Source: Thioalkalivibrio thiocyanodenitrificans ARhD 1 (GTDB lineage: Bacteria; Pseudomonadota; Gammaproteobacteria; Ectothiorhodospirales; Ectothiorhodospiraceae). From it: DNA of 64,000 nucleotides. A program made the translations under genes and the position numbers. Position 1 is the stretch's first letter. Each line of letters begins with the position of its first letter. Of the stretch, positions 1 to 9,733 are shown piece by piece. The stretch spans positions 1,065,583 through 1,129,582 of the forward strand of contig NZ_KB900536.1 of NCBI RefSeq assembly GCF_000378965.1, read 5' to 3'. Below the pieces are notes generated by a model that saw nothing but the letters and a program-made list of their open reading frames with translations, made no database searches and was not told the DNA's origin.

Positions 1-131
1 TCGTGAGCGAAGCGCGCCAGCCGGGACATGTTCACTGCATCCAGCAGTCCGTACCCCTCAACGAACGCGCCGTCGTCGCGGAAGCGGGCCACCACCATCA
101 CGCCATCCAGCGCCAGCAGCCGCCTGATCAT
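1..131 (-). CDS. DUF2173-like protein, 3' end outside the window
   Basis: Forty-three codons of a gene that starts with ATG at 131 and runs off the left edge. The visible N-terminus reads MIRRLLALDGVMVVARF and continues with a Gly/Asp-rich turn. This matches the opening of the two genes upstream (a short helix, then 'L..L.GV...ARF'). It starts 3 bp after the stop of the preceding gene, so the three form a tandem operon. No function is known for DUF2173; the fold is thought to resemble roadblock/LC7. The family call rests on resemblance to its neighbours. Confidence 0.6.
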   Translation of the reverse strand, partial: MIRRLLALDGVMVVARFRDDGAFVEGYGLLDAVNMSRLARFAH

Positions 132-134
132 TCC

Positions 135-473
135 TCAGCCCGCCAGGGCGGCGTAGGCCGCTTCCACGTCGCCCTCTTCGTTGCGCAGTATCACCCCATG
201 ACAACCATTGATGACGGCTGTCCAATCCATGCCGATGAGCGTGAATCCCTCGATGGGATAGAAACCGCTCATGCCGGTCAGTCCCTCCCAGCCCCGCGCC
301 TGCATCGAGGCCAGGGATATGTTCGCCACACAGACATGGCTGAGCATGTCCAGGGCCACCTCATCCATGCCGGAATCCGGCGCGATCTCGTGACTGACCA
401 GTTCTCCCTTGTCAGAGAACCGGAAGGCGGCGATGGCGCCGCTCAGCGTCATGAGCGTACTCAACTCAATCAT
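135..473 (-). CDS. DUF2173-like (roadblock-type) protein
   Basis: A 112-residue soluble protein with no signal peptide or membrane segment. It opens MIELSTLMTLSGAIAAFRFS and has a central helix with 'MLSHVCVANISLASMQ', then a Gly-rich 'WEGLTGMSGFYPIEGFTLIG' stretch. This is the length and pattern of the small DUF2173 proteins common in sulfur-oxidising proteobacteria. It is the middle of three co-directional paralogues. A regulatory or scaffolding role is plausible for a roadblock-like fold, but nothing in the sequence shows a ligand or partner. Confidence 0.65.
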   Translation of the reverse strand: MIELSTLMTLSGAIAAFRFSDKGELVSHEIAPDSGMDEVALDMLSHVCVANISLASMQARGWEGLTGMSGFYPIEGFTLIGMDWTAVINGCHGVILRNEEGDVEAAYAALAG

Positions 474-527
474 TCGAACACCTCTTCCCCTCGCTGCGCA
501 TATGCGGACCCGGTACGGATGTCCGGG

Positions 528-884
528 TCAGACCATGTCGATAGCCACTTCGTCGAGCGATTCGTGCATGCACCTCAGCACGGCGTTCATGGTGCCGTCC
601 GCGTTCTCCAGGAAGCAGAAGAAATTGGCCATGACGCAGACGCTGAACCGCGGGCCCCTGACCGCCCAGCCCCGTGAGGGCACCAGCCCGCACCCCGGGC
701 AGAACACCCCCAGCATGTCGCATTCCATGTGCACCCCCATATGGGTAGCCCGGCACATGATGGACGCCATGCGGGCCATCTCCGGCGTCAGATTGCCGTC
801 GTAGGAAAACCGGTCACCCCGGTAGGAATACTCTCCGGCCGCCAGGACACCCGGCTGCGCCATGAGATTTCGAACCAATCCCAT
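528..884 (-). CDS. DUF2173-like protein, cysteine-rich paralogue
   Basis: A 118-residue protein, first gene of the tandem DUF2173-like set. It opens MGLVRNLMAQPGVLAAGEYS, as its two neighbours do. Unlike them it carries many cysteines (CRATHMGVHMEC, 'FCPGCG', 'VCVMANFFCF', 'RCMHES'), including one CxxC that could bind metal or form disulfides. That is an inference; no known metal motif is complete. The gap to the next gene is 54 bp, so co-transcription is likely. The family call is by pattern; the function is unknown. Confidence 0.6.
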   Translation of the reverse strand: MGLVRNLMAQPGVLAAGEYSYRGDRFSYDGNLTPEMARMASIMCRATHMGVHMECDMLGVFCPGCGLVPSRGWAVRGPRFSVCVMANFFCFLENADGTMNAVLRCMHESLDEVAIDMV

Positions 885-1162
885 GAACCCCTCCCGTCAA
901 AGGTGCGGCGATCCAGGCAGGACACCGCACGGAAACGGAACCGTCTCCGCCCGAAACCCGTTCGCGGCGGGGATTCCCTTATAATGGCCCGCTTCTGCAT
1001 GGGCGGGCTTTTCCGCGAATTTTTACCACAGCGGTCCGGTTCTCGCCATAAAATCGATCGGAGCTATTGAAAAAATTGATGGGATTTCCGGGATCCACGA
1101 CCGACATCGCGAAACCGGGTACGGGGCCGGGCACGATCCCACCCGCCGCCACAGGATGATCC
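885..1162. promoter_or_regulatory. Divergent intergenic region with a TATAAT box
   Basis: This 278-bp stretch separates the minus-strand DUF2173 genes from the plus-strand RDD gene. A perfect TATAAT lies at 980-985 on the plus strand, followed by a short GC-rich inverted stretch. No good -35 hexamer is found 16-18 bp upstream, so the promoter call is tentative. No ORF or RNA gene was recognised here. Confidence 0.35.
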
Positions 1163-1669
1163 ATGCCACTTGAACAACCCTGCCCGGAGCCCGTCTCCCT
1201 GCCCCGCAGACTGGGCGCCATGATCTACGACGGCCTGTTGCTGCTGGCCCTGCTCATGGTGGCGGAGTTCCTTATCGCAGCCCCCTTCGGCATCACCGAG
1301 GAACACCCGCTGTTCCTCCCGCTGCGCCTCTATGTGCCGGTGCTGGCCTTCGGCTTCCTGGGCTGGTTCTGGACGCGCCCCCAGGGCCGGACACTGGGCA
1401 TGCAGGCCTGGCATGTCCACCTGCTCAGCGACGAGGGCGGGCCGGTCACCTGGCGGCAGGCGGGCATCCGCTTCATCGTCGCCCTGTTCCAGTGGTGCAT
1501 CGTACTTGCCGCTATCGCCCTCTACCTGCGGGGCTGGTGGTGGGCCGTCCTGCCGCTGGCGCTGGTGGTGGCGGGCGGACTCGTGCTGACCTGGCGCGAC
1601 CCCCGGCAACTCATGCTGCATGACCGGCTCTCGGGTACGCACCTGATGAGGGTGAGGGGTGAGGGGTGA
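1163..1669 (+). CDS. RDD family membrane protein
   Basis: A 168-residue inner-membrane protein. The N-terminal 'LPRRLGAMIYDGLLLLALLM' fits the R..D signature of RDD proteins, and 'GRTLGMQAWHVHLL' is the conserved loop after the second helix. Hydrophobic spans lie at about residues 22-40, 55-70, 110-125 and 130-147. RDD proteins are poorly characterised; some are implicated in transport. The last codons (HLMRVRGEG) are written in a 7-nt repeat of gtgaggg type, so the C-terminal tail looks derived from an intergenic repeat. Confidence 0.8.
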   Translation: MPLEQPCPEPVSLPRRLGAMIYDGLLLLALLMVAEFLIAAPFGITEEHPLFLPLRLYVPVLAFGFLGWFWTRPQGRTLGMQAWHVHLLSDEGGPVTWRQAGIRFIVALFQWCIVLAAIALYLRGWWWAVLPLALVVAGGLVLTWRDPRQLMLHDRLSGTHLMRVRGEG

Positions 1670-1721
1670 CGCATGGAGCATGATGGCCGCCCCGTCACTT
1701 ACCACTGCTCTTCATCCCTCC

Positions 1722-1867
1722 CGTAGGATGGGTCAAGCGCAGCGGACCCATGCGGAAGAGACCGTGACGGGCTGACCGAGGAGCGTAACGAGTGGCCGGT
1801 CAGCCCGTCACTTGTCACTCGTCACCATCCGTTCAGCATGGGTCCGCTGCGCTTGACCCATCCTACG
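1722..1867. repeat. Nested palindromic repeat element
   Basis: A 32-bp sequence at 1722-1753 recurs in inverted orientation at 1836-1867; its core is TAGGATGGGTCAAGCGCAG. Between these arms sits a second perfect 14-bp inverted repeat, TGACGGGCTGACCG at 1765-1778 against 1797-1810. Transcribed, the whole would form a long two-tier stem. The outer word resembles dispersed repeats seen in many proteobacterial genomes. There is no coding capacity, so it is a MITE-like or REP-like element. Confidence 0.75.
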
Positions 1868-1928
1868 GTCCACTCGTTACTGTTGACCGCTAACCCCTGG
1901 CTGCCTTGGTGAGGGTGGCGTGAAGATC

Positions 1929-2036
1929 GAAGTTCAAGGTTGAAGGTTCAATGTTCAAAGGGGGTGGGTGACTGTGCCACTTCTCCGTTGAACCTTGAAC
2001 CTTGAACCTTGAACTTTGAACCTTGAACTTTGAATT
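1929..2036. repeat. Heptad-repeat hairpin downstream of lptG
   Basis: The right arm at 1988-2036 is seven tandem 7-nt words: TTGAACC three times, TTGAACT, TTGAACC, TTGAACT, TTGAATT. The left arm at 1929-1960 holds complementary words (AGTTCAA, GGTTCAA type). The right arm ends 4 bp before the lptG stop codon at 2041-2043. It could fold as a long imperfect hairpin in either transcript. There is no T-tract, so it is not a classic intrinsic terminator. Confidence 0.85.
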
Positions 2037-2040
2037 CGCC

Positions 2041-3102
2041 CTACCTGACTCGCCTGAGCGCCAGCATGGCGATCACGAAGAAGATCAGCAGCGGCAGACT
2101 GGCGCTCAGCATCGGCGGCAGACCGTAGAGGATGCCCATGTGATTGAGCGTGCGGTTGAGCAGGTGAAAGCCCACGCCGATCAGCAGGCCGATGAACAGC
2201 CGCTGCCCCGCGCTGCCCGTGCGCAATGAGCCGAACACGAACGGGATGGCCAGCAACAGCATCACGAGGCTCGACAGGGGCGTGGAGAAACGCAGCCAGA
2301 AGGCCAGTTCGTAGTGGGCGGAATCCAGATTGTTGTGGCGCAGGTAATCCACGTAATGCGCCAGTGTCGCCGCCGACATCTGGCGCGGCTCCACCGCCAG
2401 CACGCTGAACAGTTCGGGCGCCAGCAACCGGGGCCAGCGCTCCTCGGCCACGTGCTCGCTGCGCACGCCATCTGCGTAAACATGGCTTCGGCGGATACCC
2501 GAGAGCACCCACTCGCCGCCCTCCAGGTGTGCCGCGTCCACTTCCATCAGGCGCTGCAGCCGGCGGTCGTCGTCCAGCTCGTAGATGCGAAGGTTCAGCA
2601 GGCGCAGATCCGGCATCACCGCGCCCACGTTGAGAAAACGCTGTCCGTCCTTGGCCCACAGACCGCCGGCCCGCAAATGCAGCTGCTCCGAGTGCGCCAT
2701 GGTACGCAGCGTCTGGGCCCGCTGCTCACTGGCCGGGGCCACCAGTTCTCCCACGAGGACGACCACCACCAGCATCAGCACACCGGCACGCAGCACGGAA
2801 CGCACGATGCGCGCCACCGAAAGTCCGGCGGCGCGCATCGCGGTGAGTTCGCTGTTGGCGGCAAGGGTACCCAGGCTCAGCAGGCTCCCAAGAAGCACGC
2901 TCGTGGGAAACAACTCATAAGCGCGGCGCGGCACCGTGAGGGCCGTGTAGACCAGCGCCTGCACAAGCCCGTACCGGTCGCCGTCGATATCGTCGATCTC
3001 ACCGATGAAGGCGAACAGGGTGTCCAGACCCGTGAGCACCAGCAGGGCCAGCAGCGTGCCGCCCATGACACCCCGGGCGATGTAGGTGTCCAGGCGTTTC
3101 AA
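2041..3102 (-). CDS. lptG: LPS export ABC transporter permease LptG
   Basis: A 353-residue inner-membrane permease that, with LptF and the LptB ATPase, extracts lipopolysaccharide for export. The N-terminus LKRLDTYIARGVMGGTLLAL and helices flanking a periplasmic beta-jellyroll domain (about residues 140-260) fit LptG. C-terminal helices include 'LSSLVMLLLAIPFVFGSLR'. The TTG start at 3102 overlaps the lptF stop (TTGA). A longer in-frame extension is rejected because it only reads through lptF. The length is normal for the family. Confidence 0.93.
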   Translation of the reverse strand: MKRLDTYIARGVMGGTLLALLVLTGLDTLFAFIGEIDDIDGDRYGLVQALVYTALTVPRRAYELFPTSVLLGSLLSLGTLAANSELTAMRAAGLSVARIVRSVLRAGVLMLVVVVLVGELVAPASEQRAQTLRTMAHSEQLHLRAGGLWAKDGQRFLNVGAVMPDLRLLNLRIYELDDDRRLQRLMEVDAAHLEGGEWVLSGIRRSHVYADGVRSEHVAEERWPRLLAPELFSVLAVEPRQMSAATLAHYVDYLRHNNLDSAHYELAFWLRFSTPLSSLVMLLLAIPFVFGSLRTGSAGQRLFIGLLIGVGFHLLNRTLNHMGILYGLPPMLSASLPLLIFFVIAMLALRRVR

Positions 3103-4220
3103 GCCCCGGCCTCCCCCAGGCCGGCGCGGCGTCGCACCCGCAGGCCCCGCTGCCGCCAGAGCAGCGCCAGGGTCAACGCGACGAGGGCTGCATGCACCCA
3201 CCACATGCCGAGCCAGGCCGGTGTCTGACCACTGGCATACCAGGACTTGCCCAGGATCAGGAAATTGGCATAGACGATGTAGACACCGATGGCCGCGGTC
3301 AGCTTGGCGAAGCGCCCTCCCCGGGGGTTGGTGGTATGGGAAAGCGGCAGCGCCAGGGCTGCCAGCAGCACCATGGAGACCGGGATGGAGATGCGCCACT
3401 GCATCTCCGCACGTTCATGGCGGTGTGTCGAGCCGATGAGTTCCCGGGTGGACATGCTGTCCACGCCGCCCCGCCTCGAGCCCTCCGGGTCCGGCACCCG
3501 GACCCCGTGGGTCCGGAACTCCAGAATGCGGAATTCCCGCTCCCCGGGCCGACCCAGGTACCGGTAACCGTCATGGAGCACCAGGTAGCGCTGGCCGGTC
3601 ACGGGATCCACCTTGCTTTCCGCGCGCCGGGCGGTGACCACCTCGGTGCCGTCCGCGCCCCGGGACTGGATGAACACATCGCGCATGGCGGCGCCGTCCG
3701 GCGTATAGCCTTCGATGAAGAACACGCGTCCGCCCACCCGGGACTCCAGAAACCGCCCCGGCGACACGCCCAGCAGTTCGGAACGACGTTCCACATCCAT
3801 GCGCACCTGATCGATGGTCGCCGACGCCAGGGGCGCACCCCAGAACACCAGCACCGTGAGCAATGCCGTCATGGGCGCGGTCACCCAGGCAATGGTCTGA
3901 TACAACCGCGCAGGCCCGACGCCGCAGGCCTGCAACGCCGCCATCTCGCTGTCCTTGTACAGGCGCCCCAGGCCCAGCATGAGGGCGAGGAAAAGGGACA
4001 CCGGCAACAGAAGGATCAGTCCGCGCACCGAACCGAGCGCCACCAGCGTCATCAGCACGTCCGCCGGAATGCGCCCCTCAGCGGCTTCGCGCAGCATGCG
4101 GGCGACGGTCCCGCCGACGATGATCAGCAGCAGCACCAGGGTCACGGCCAGATGCGTGCCCAGCATCTCCCGCATCAGATAGCGGTTGAGGACATTGGGC
4201 CGGGCCGCGCTCAAGCCCAT
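3099..4220 (-). CDS. lptF: LPS export ABC transporter permease LptF
   Basis: A 373-residue permease forming the LptB2FG complex with LptG. The N-terminus 'NVLNRYLMREMLGTHLAVTL' has the coupling-helix character of the family. A periplasmic domain spans about residues 120-270 and C-terminal membrane helices follow. It lies divergent to pepA, the usual gammaproteobacterial order. Translational overlap with lptG implies coupled synthesis of a 1:1 pair. The length is close to that of E. coli LptF. Confidence 0.93.
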   Translation of the reverse strand: MGLSAARPNVLNRYLMREMLGTHLAVTLVLLLIIVGGTVARMLREAAEGRIPADVLMTLVALGSVRGLILLLPVSLFLALMLGLGRLYKDSEMAALQACGVGPARLYQTIAWVTAPMTALLTVLVFWGAPLASATIDQVRMDVERRSELLGVSPGRFLESRVGGRVFFIEGYTPDGAAMRDVFIQSRGADGTEVVTARRAESKVDPVTGQRYLVLHDGYRYLGRPGEREFRILEFRTHGVRVPDPEGSRRGGVDSMSTRELIGSTHRHERAEMQWRISIPVSMVLLAALALPLSHTTNPRGGRFAKLTAAIGVYIVYANFLILGKSWYASGQTPAWLGMWWVHAALVALTLALLWRQRGLRVRRRAGLGEAGA

Positions 4221-4353
4221 TCGGCAGCCCTTCCCCCGGACGCCCGGCGTGGTGATAAGCGGTCAACTCTCATAGAATGCATAAACCTCAATCAGGCAAC
4301 CCGCGTTCGCGGCATGACATCGCGAACCCCCATCAGCATACCCGAGGAAAGGC

Positions 4354-5844
4354 ATGGAATTTTCAGTCAAGAGCGGCAACCCGGAAAAACAGCGCAGCGC
4401 CTGCGTGGTCGTGGGCATCTTCGACCGGCGCAAGCTGTCCGCCGCTGCCCGGGTCCTGGACAAGGCCAGCGGCGGGGTACTCTCCACCATTCTGCGCCGG
4501 GGCGACATGGACGGGGAGAAGGGTCAGACCCTCTGGCTGTACAACCTGCCGGATACACTCTGCGACCGGGTCCTGCTGGTGGGTTGCGGCAAGGAACGCG
4601 AGTTCGATGAACCCGCCTACCGCAGTGTGACCGCCACCATGGCGCAGACCGTACAGCGCAGCGGCGCGGTGGAGGCGGTGAATTATCTCACGGATCTGCC
4701 GGTAAAGGGTCGTGACACCCTGTGGAAGATCAGCCAGGCGGTCACGGTCACCGAGGACGCCCTGTACCGCTTTCAACGGCTCAAGAGCAAGAAAGACGAC
4801 ACCCGGCGCCCCCTGCGCCGCATCGTCCTGAGCGTGCCGTCGCGTTCCGACCTGCTGCCCGGCGAGGAGGCCGTGCGCATCGCCGCCGCCGTTTCCGTGG
4901 GCACCCGGCTGACCCGGGACCTGGCCAACCTGCCCGGCAACATCTGCACCCCCGCCTACCTGGCCGAACAGGCCGTTCAGCTGAAGAAGACCTACAAGGG
5001 GCTCAAGGTGGAAGTGCTGGAGGAGGCTGGCATGGAGAAACTGGGAATGGGCGCCCTGCTGTCCGTCTCCCGGGGGAGTGCGCAGCCCGCCAAGCTGATC
5101 GTCTTGGAGCATCGCGGCGGGAAGAAGGATCGGAAGCCCGTGGTGCTGGTGGGCAAGGGCATTACATTCGACACCGGCGGCATCTCGCTCAAGCCCGGTG
5201 CGGCCATGGACGAGATGAAGTTCGACATGTGCGGCGCGGCCAGCGTGCTGGGAGTCATGAAGGCCTGCGCCGAGATGATGCTGCCCATCAACGTGGTGGG
5301 CGTGGTGGCGGCTGCCGAGAACATGCCCGACGGCAAGGCCACGCGGCCCGGCGACGTGGTGACCACCCTGTCCGGTCAGACCGTGGAGATCCTCAATACC
5401 GACGCCGAGGGCCGTCTCGTGCTGTGCGACGCCCTCTCCTACGTGGAGCGCTTCACTCCGGATGCGGTCATCGACATCGCGACGCTGACCGGCGCCTGCA
5501 TTATCGCACTGGGTCACCAGGCCACGGCCCTGCTCGGCAACCATAGTCCGCTGGCCCACGAACTGCTCAACGCCGGCAGGCAGAGCTACGACCGGGCCTG
5601 GGAACTGCCGCTCTGGGACGAGTACCAGGAACAGCTCAAGAGCAACTTTGCCGACATGGCCAATATCGGCGGGCGTCCCGCCGGAACCATCACCGCCGCC
5701 TGCTTCCTGTCCCGGTTCACCAAGAAATATCACTGGGCCCACCTGGACATCGCGGGCGTGGCCTGGAAGAGCGGCAAGGAAAAGGGTGCCACCGGCCGCC
5801 CCGTCCCCCTGCTGATGCAGTACCTGCTCAACAAGGCAGGTTGA
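4354..5844 (+). CDS. pepA: Leucyl aminopeptidase PepA
   Basis: A 496-residue cytosolic M17 aminopeptidase that removes N-terminal residues from peptides using two metal ions. The metal/catalytic segment '[17 protein letters not shown]' is followed by 'MKFDMCGAA' and the M17 signature [10 protein letters not shown]. The N-terminal regulatory domain covers about residues 1-165. In some gammaproteobacteria PepA also binds DNA (XerA role); the sequence alone cannot show this here. ATG 4354 follows the purine-rich 'gaggaaagg'. Confidence 0.95.
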   Translation: MEFSVKSGNPEKQRSACVVVGIFDRRKLSAAARVLDKASGGVLSTILRRGDMDGEKGQTLWLYNLPDTLCDRVLLVGCGKEREFDEPAYRSVTATMAQTVQRSGAVEAVNYLTDLPVKGRDTLWKISQAVTVTEDALYRFQRLKSKKDDTRRPLRRIVLSVPSRSDLLPGEEAVRIAAAVSVGTRLTRDLANLPGNICTPAYLAEQAVQLKKTYKGLKVEVLEEAGMEKLGMGALLSVSRGSAQPAKLIVLEHRGGKKDRKPVVLVGKGITFDTGGISLKPGAAMDEMKFDMCGAASVLGVMKACAEMMLPINVVGVVAAAENMPDGKATRPGDVVTTLSGQTVEILNTDAEGRLVLCDALSYVERFTPDAVIDIATLTGACIIALGHQATALLGNHSPLAHELLNAGRQSYDRAWELPLWDEYQEQLKSNFADMANIGGRPAGTITAACFLSRFTKKYHWAHLDIAGVAWKSGKEKGATGRPVPLLMQYLLNKAG

Positions 5845-5852
5845 GGTTTCTC

Positions 5853-5887
5853 CTTGCCACGTGCCACTTGAGACTTGCCACTGCCTT
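5853..5887. repeat. Heptad repeat between pepA and holC
   Basis: Five consecutive 7-nt words: CTTGCCA, CGTGCCA, CTTGAGA, CTTGCCA, CTGCCTT. They begin 8 bp after the pepA stop and end 1 bp before the holC ATG. AAGGCAG in the last pepA codons complements the final word. This belongs to the same architecture as the other heptad elements but has essentially one arm. Confidence 0.65.
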
Positions 5888-5888
5888 C

Positions 5889-6335
5889 ATGACCCGCATT
5901 GACTTCTACGTACTGGATGACGAGGACCCCGGCGAGCGGCTGCGCATGGCCTGCCGCATTATCCAGAAGGCCTTCGGCCTGGGACACCGGATCCATGTGC
6001 ACACGGGTTCGGCCGGGCTGTCCGGGCAACTGGATGAGGCCCTGTGGACCTTCAGGGATATCAGCTTCATTCCCCATGAGGTGGAAGGCTCGGATCCTGA
6101 CTGCCCGGTGCAGATCTGCCATGATCGGGAACCAGACACCGCCGGCGAGATTCTCGTCAATCTGGACTCCCGTGTACCGCTGTTCTTCAGCCGCTTCGAG
6201 CGGGTCGCAGAGATCGTCAACCAGGAGCCGACCGTCCGCGACGCGGGCCGCGAACGCTACCGTTTCTACCGGGACCGGGGCTACGACCTGACCCATCACC
6301 GTCTCGGCCCGCCGGGCCGGAATCGCGCGTCATGA
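5889..6335 (+). CDS. holC: DNA polymerase III subunit chi
   Basis: A 148-residue clamp-loader accessory protein that links the replisome to SSB. The start MTRIDFYVLDDEDPGERLRM matches HolC ('..r.dFYvL....'). The conserved C-terminal part, with 'VNLDSRVPLFFSRFERVAEI', is the SSB/psi-binding region of the fold. The earlier in-frame start at 5841 is rejected because it would translate the heptad repeat. The order pepA-holC-valS is conserved in gammaproteobacteria and supports the call. Confidence 0.92.
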   Translation: MTRIDFYVLDDEDPGERLRMACRIIQKAFGLGHRIHVHTGSAGLSGQLDEALWTFRDISFIPHEVEGSDPDCPVQICHDREPDTAGEILVNLDSRVPLFFSRFERVAEIVNQEPTVRDAGRERYRFYRDRGYDLTHHRLGPPGRNRAS

Positions 6336-6356
6336 CCGGACACCCAGGAGTACATC

Positions 6357-6752
6357 ATGGCCAAGCCCCCCGAGGCACCTCGCATTCCCACACTGACCCG
6401 CCTGATCCGACCCGCCGCCGCATCCCGGGCGGGCAGCGGCCGCCAGAGTGACCCCGGAGTGCCCAGACCCGCGGCCGGGCCCCTGCCCGAGGACCTGGAC
6501 ATCGACCTGCAGTTGGATGCCCTGGATGCCCTGGATACACCCACGGCGTTCCCGCCGGCCCCCCTGGAGCCGATTGTGCCTCCGTCGGATTATCCCGCCG
6601 CCCATGACCTGCACGCCCGTGTCGAGACCATAGTCGACGAGGCGCTGGCAGCGCACATCCCGGCATTGCGCGAACAACTGGTGAAATCCGTGTTGCGCGC
6701 CCTGTCCGAACCCGCCGCCGGATCCCGCGGGAAGGCACCGGGAGAAGACTGA
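6357..6752 (+). CDS. Conserved hypothetical between holC and valS
   Basis: A 131-residue protein with a Pro/Ala-rich, low-complexity N-terminal two-thirds that includes '[20 protein letters not shown]'. A predicted amphipathic helix follows near residues 85-118, with '[14 protein letters not shown]'. There is no signal peptide or membrane segment. The ATG has a good 'caggag' ribosome site, and it sits in the holC-valS operon where a small unknown gene is common in relatives. The function is unknown; the helix could be a protein-binding tail. Confidence 0.7.
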   Translation: MAKPPEAPRIPTLTRLIRPAAASRAGSGRQSDPGVPRPAAGPLPEDLDIDLQLDALDALDTPTAFPPAPLEPIVPPSDYPAAHDLHARVETIVDEALAAHIPALREQLVKSVLRALSEPAAGSRGKAPGED

Positions 6753-6918
6753 CCACCCGGGCGCAACACGGCTTCCCCACAACCCACGATGTACTCCCGG
6801 GTCACGGCACCTGATTGACCCGCGCGGCCCCGGGCAACACCAATACCCGGCGGGCTTCCGTTATAATGGCGGGCTTTCGGCCAACTGCCGGCACCCAAAG
6901 CCACACACCCGGATACCC
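6753..6918 (+). promoter_or_regulatory. valS leader with TATAAT box
   Basis: TATAAT at 6862-6867 lies 51 bp before the valS start in a GC-rich leader. The -35 region at normal spacing is poor. A similar context ('cttccgttataatggc') precedes the RDD gene at 980, so this is a recurring local promoter style. An internal valS promoter is likely but unproven. Confidence 0.4.
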
Positions 6919-9681
6919 ATGGACAAGACCTACGACCCCCGCGCCATCGAACAACCCCTCTACCAGGAGTGGGAGAAGGCCGGACATTTCCGGCCCGGCG
7001 GCCGGGGCGCCCCCTACTGCATCATGCTGCCCCCGCCCAACGTGACCGGCACCCTGCACATGGGCCACGCCTTCCAGCACACCCTCATGGACACCCTCAT
7101 CCGCTACCACCGCATGGGCGGTGACGACACGCTCTGGCAGGGAGGCACGGACCATGCGGGTATCGCGACCCAGATGGTGGTGGAACGGCAACTGGCCGCC
7201 GAGGGCATCAGCCGCCACGATCTCGGCCGCGAGGCCTTTCTCAAACGGGTCTGGCAATGGAAGGGGGAATCCGGCGACACCATCACCCGGCAGATGCGGC
7301 GCCTGGGCAACAGCATCGACTGGGAACGGGAACGCTTCACCATGGACGACGGGCTGTCCAGGGCCGTGCGCGAGGTGTTCGTGCGCCTTTACGACGAAGG
7401 GCTGATCTACCGCGGCAAACGCCTGGTGAACTGGGACCCGGTGCTGCACACGGCCGTCTCGGACCTGGAAGTGGTTGCCGAAGAGGAGCAGGGATCGCTC
7501 TGGCATATGCGCTACCCGCTGGCCGACGGCTCCGGACACCTGGTGGTGGCCACTACGCGTCCCGAAACCATGCTGGGCGACACTGCCGTAGCCGTGCACC
7601 CGGAGGACGAGCGCTACAGCCGACTGATCGGCAAAGACGTCGAGCTTCCCCTCACCGGGCGCACCATCCCGGTGATCGCGGATGACTACGTGGATCCGGA
7701 GTTCGGCTCCGGCTGCGTGAAGATCACGCCCGCCCACGACTTCAATGACTACGCCATAGGGCAGCGCCACGCGCTGCCCATGATCAACATCCTCACCGTG
7801 GATGCCCGGATCAACGACGAGGCCCCCGAGACGTACCGGGGCCTGGACCGCTTCGAGGCACGCAAGCGCATCGTCGCCGATCTGGAGGCCCGGGGGCTGC
7901 TGGAGCGCATCGACGACCACAAGCTCATGGTGCCCCGGGGCGACCGCACCCATGCGGTGATCGAGCCCTTCCTCACGGACCAGTGGTACGTCAAGGCCGG
8001 TCCGCTGGCGGAGCCCGCCATCCGCGCAGTGGAGGACGGGCGCATCCGTTTCGTGCCCGACAACTGGAGCAAGACCTACTTCGAATGGATGCGCAACATC
8101 GAGGACTGGTGCATCTCCCGCCAGATCTGGTGGGGTCATCGCATCCCGGCCTGGTACGATGAAGCGGGCAACATCTACGTGGCCCACGACGAGGACGAGG
8201 TGCGCCGCAAGCACAACCTGGGCAGGGACGTGATGCTCAACCAGGACCCGGACGTGCTCGACACCTGGTTCAGCTCGGCGTTGTGGCCCTTCTCCACCCT
8301 GGGGTGGCCCGACGAGACGCCGGAACTGGGGCGCTATTATCCCACCAACGTGCTGGTCACGGGCTTCGACATCATCTTCTTCTGGGTGGCCCGCATGATC
8401 ATGATGGGCCTGAAGTTCATGGACGACGTGCCCTTCCGGGAGGTCTACATCACGGGGCTGATCCGTGACTCGGAAGGCCAGAAGATGTCCAAGTCCAAGG
8501 GCAACGTGCTGGACCCCATCGATCTGATCGATGGCATTGCCCTGGAAGACCTGGTCGAAAAGCGTACGCGGGGCCTGATGCAGCCGCAGATGGCCAAGCG
8601 CATCGACAAGGTCACCCGCAAGCATTTCCCCGACGGCATTCCGCCCTTCGGCACTGACGCCCTGCGCTTCACCCTCGCCTCGCTGGCCTCCACCGGCCGG
8701 GACATCAAGTTCGATCTGGGCCGCATCGAGGGCTACCGGAACTTCTGCAACAAGCTGTGGAACGCCGCCCGTTACGTGCTCATGAACACCGAGGGTCAGG
8801 ACACCGGCCTGGGCGGGGAACCGGTGGAGCTGTCCCTGGCCGACCGCTGGATCGAGTCGCGCCTGCAGGCGGTGATCGCCCAGGTCCGCCATCACATGGA
8901 CCACTACCGCTTCGACCTCGCCGCCCAGACCCTGTACGACTTCACCTGGCACGACTACTGCGACTGGTACCTGGAACTGTCCAAACCGGTACTGACGGGC
9001 GATGCCGGCGCGGTGGCGCAGCGTGGCACCCGCCGCACCCTGGTGCGTGTGCTGGATGCGATGCTGCGCCTGATGCATCCGGTCATGCCCTTCATCACCG
9101 AGGCCATCTGGCGCCAGGCGGGCCCGCTGGCCGGGTGCGACGGCGACACGCTGATGCATCAGCCCTACCCGGCGCCGGACGAGGCGCGGGTGGACGCCGC
9201 CGCCGAGGCGGAGATCGACTGGGTAAAGACGTTCATCCTCGGCATGCGGCGCATCCGTGCCGAGATGGACATCTCGCCGGGCAAATCCCTGCCCCTGCTG
9301 ATCGAGAACTGGAACGAAAAGGACCGCACACGCTACACGGACAATGAGGCCTTCATCCGCTTCCTGGCCCGGCCGGAATCGGTCACCTGGCTCGAGGCGG
9401 ATGACGAGGCCCCCGAATCGGCCATGGCCCTGGTGGGCGAGATGCACCTGCTGATCCCGCTGGCGGGCCTCATCGACAAGGACGCCGAGATCGCACGCCT
9501 GGAAAAGGAGCGGGCCAAGGTTCGGAAGAATCTGGACGTCTGCGGCGCCAAACTCGCCAACCCCGGTTTCGTGGACCGCGCCCCCGCCGAGGTAGTGGAC
9601 AAGGAACGCTCACGGGTGGCGGACATGGAAGTGACCCTCAAGGAGCTGGACGCGCAACTGGAGAAGATCCGGCAGATCTAG
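6919..9681 (+). CDS. valS: Valyl-tRNA synthetase
   Basis: A 920-residue class I synthetase that charges tRNA-Val and edits threonine. The HIGH-type motif is in '[15 protein letters not shown]' (near residues 41-55) and KMSKS in '[10 protein letters not shown]' (near residue 522). The editing domain lies between them and contains '[17 protein letters not shown]'. A C-terminal coiled-coil arm is rich in Lys/Glu. Start and length are normal for the family. A very long minus-strand ORF opposite it is a codon-bias shadow. Confidence 0.97.
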   Translation: MDKTYDPRAIEQPLYQEWEKAGHFRPGGRGAPYCIMLPPPNVTGTLHMGHAFQHTLMDTLIRYHRMGGDDTLWQGGTDHAGIATQMVVERQLAAEGISRHDLGREAFLKRVWQWKGESGDTITRQMRRLGNSIDWERERFTMDDGLSRAVREVFVRLYDEGLIYRGKRLVNWDPVLHTAVSDLEVVAEEEQGSLWHMRYPLADGSGHLVVATTRPETMLGDTAVAVHPEDERYSRLIGKDVELPLTGRTIPVIADDYVDPEFGSGCVKITPAHDFNDYAIGQRHALPMINILTVDARINDEAPETYRGLDRFEARKRIVADLEARGLLERIDDHKLMVPRGDRTHAVIEPFLTDQWYVKAGPLAEPAIRAVEDGRIRFVPDNWSKTYFEWMRNIEDWCISRQIWWGHRIPAWYDEAGNIYVAHDEDEVRRKHNLGRDVMLNQDPDVLDTWFSSALWPFSTLGWPDETPELGRYYPTNVLVTGFDIIFFWVARMIMMGLKFMDDVPFREVYITGLIRDSEGQKMSKSKGNVLDPIDLIDGIALEDLVEKRTRGLMQPQMAKRIDKVTRKHFPDGIPPFGTDALRFTLASLASTGRDIKFDLGRIEGYRNFCNKLWNAARYVLMNTEGQDTGLGGEPVELSLADRWIESRLQAVIAQVRHHMDHYRFDLAAQTLYDFTWHDYCDWYLELSKPVLTGDAGAVAQRGTRRTLVRVLDAMLRLMHPVMPFITEAIWRQAGPLAGCDGDTLMHQPYPAPDEARVDAAAEAEIDWVKTFILGMRRIRAEMDISPGKSLPLLIENWNEKDRTRYTDNEAFIRFLARPESVTWLEADDEAPESAMALVGEMHLLIPLAGLIDKDAEIARLEKERAKVRKNLDVCGAKLANPGFVDRAPAEVVDKERSRVADMEVTLKELDAQLEKIRQI

Positions 9682-9733
9682 TGCCGCGTCCCACGAGGCT
9701 GTTCACAGGCAAAACCTACGGGGCGCTCGCAGC

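Noticed and set aside
3-677. A 224-codon plus-strand ORF at the left edge
   Set aside because: It spans parts of three minus-strand DUF2173-like genes and has no family features.
6802-9447. An 881-codon minus-strand ORF
   Set aside because: It lies entirely opposite valS and has the His/Val/Gln-rich composition typical of antisense frames in GC-rich genes.
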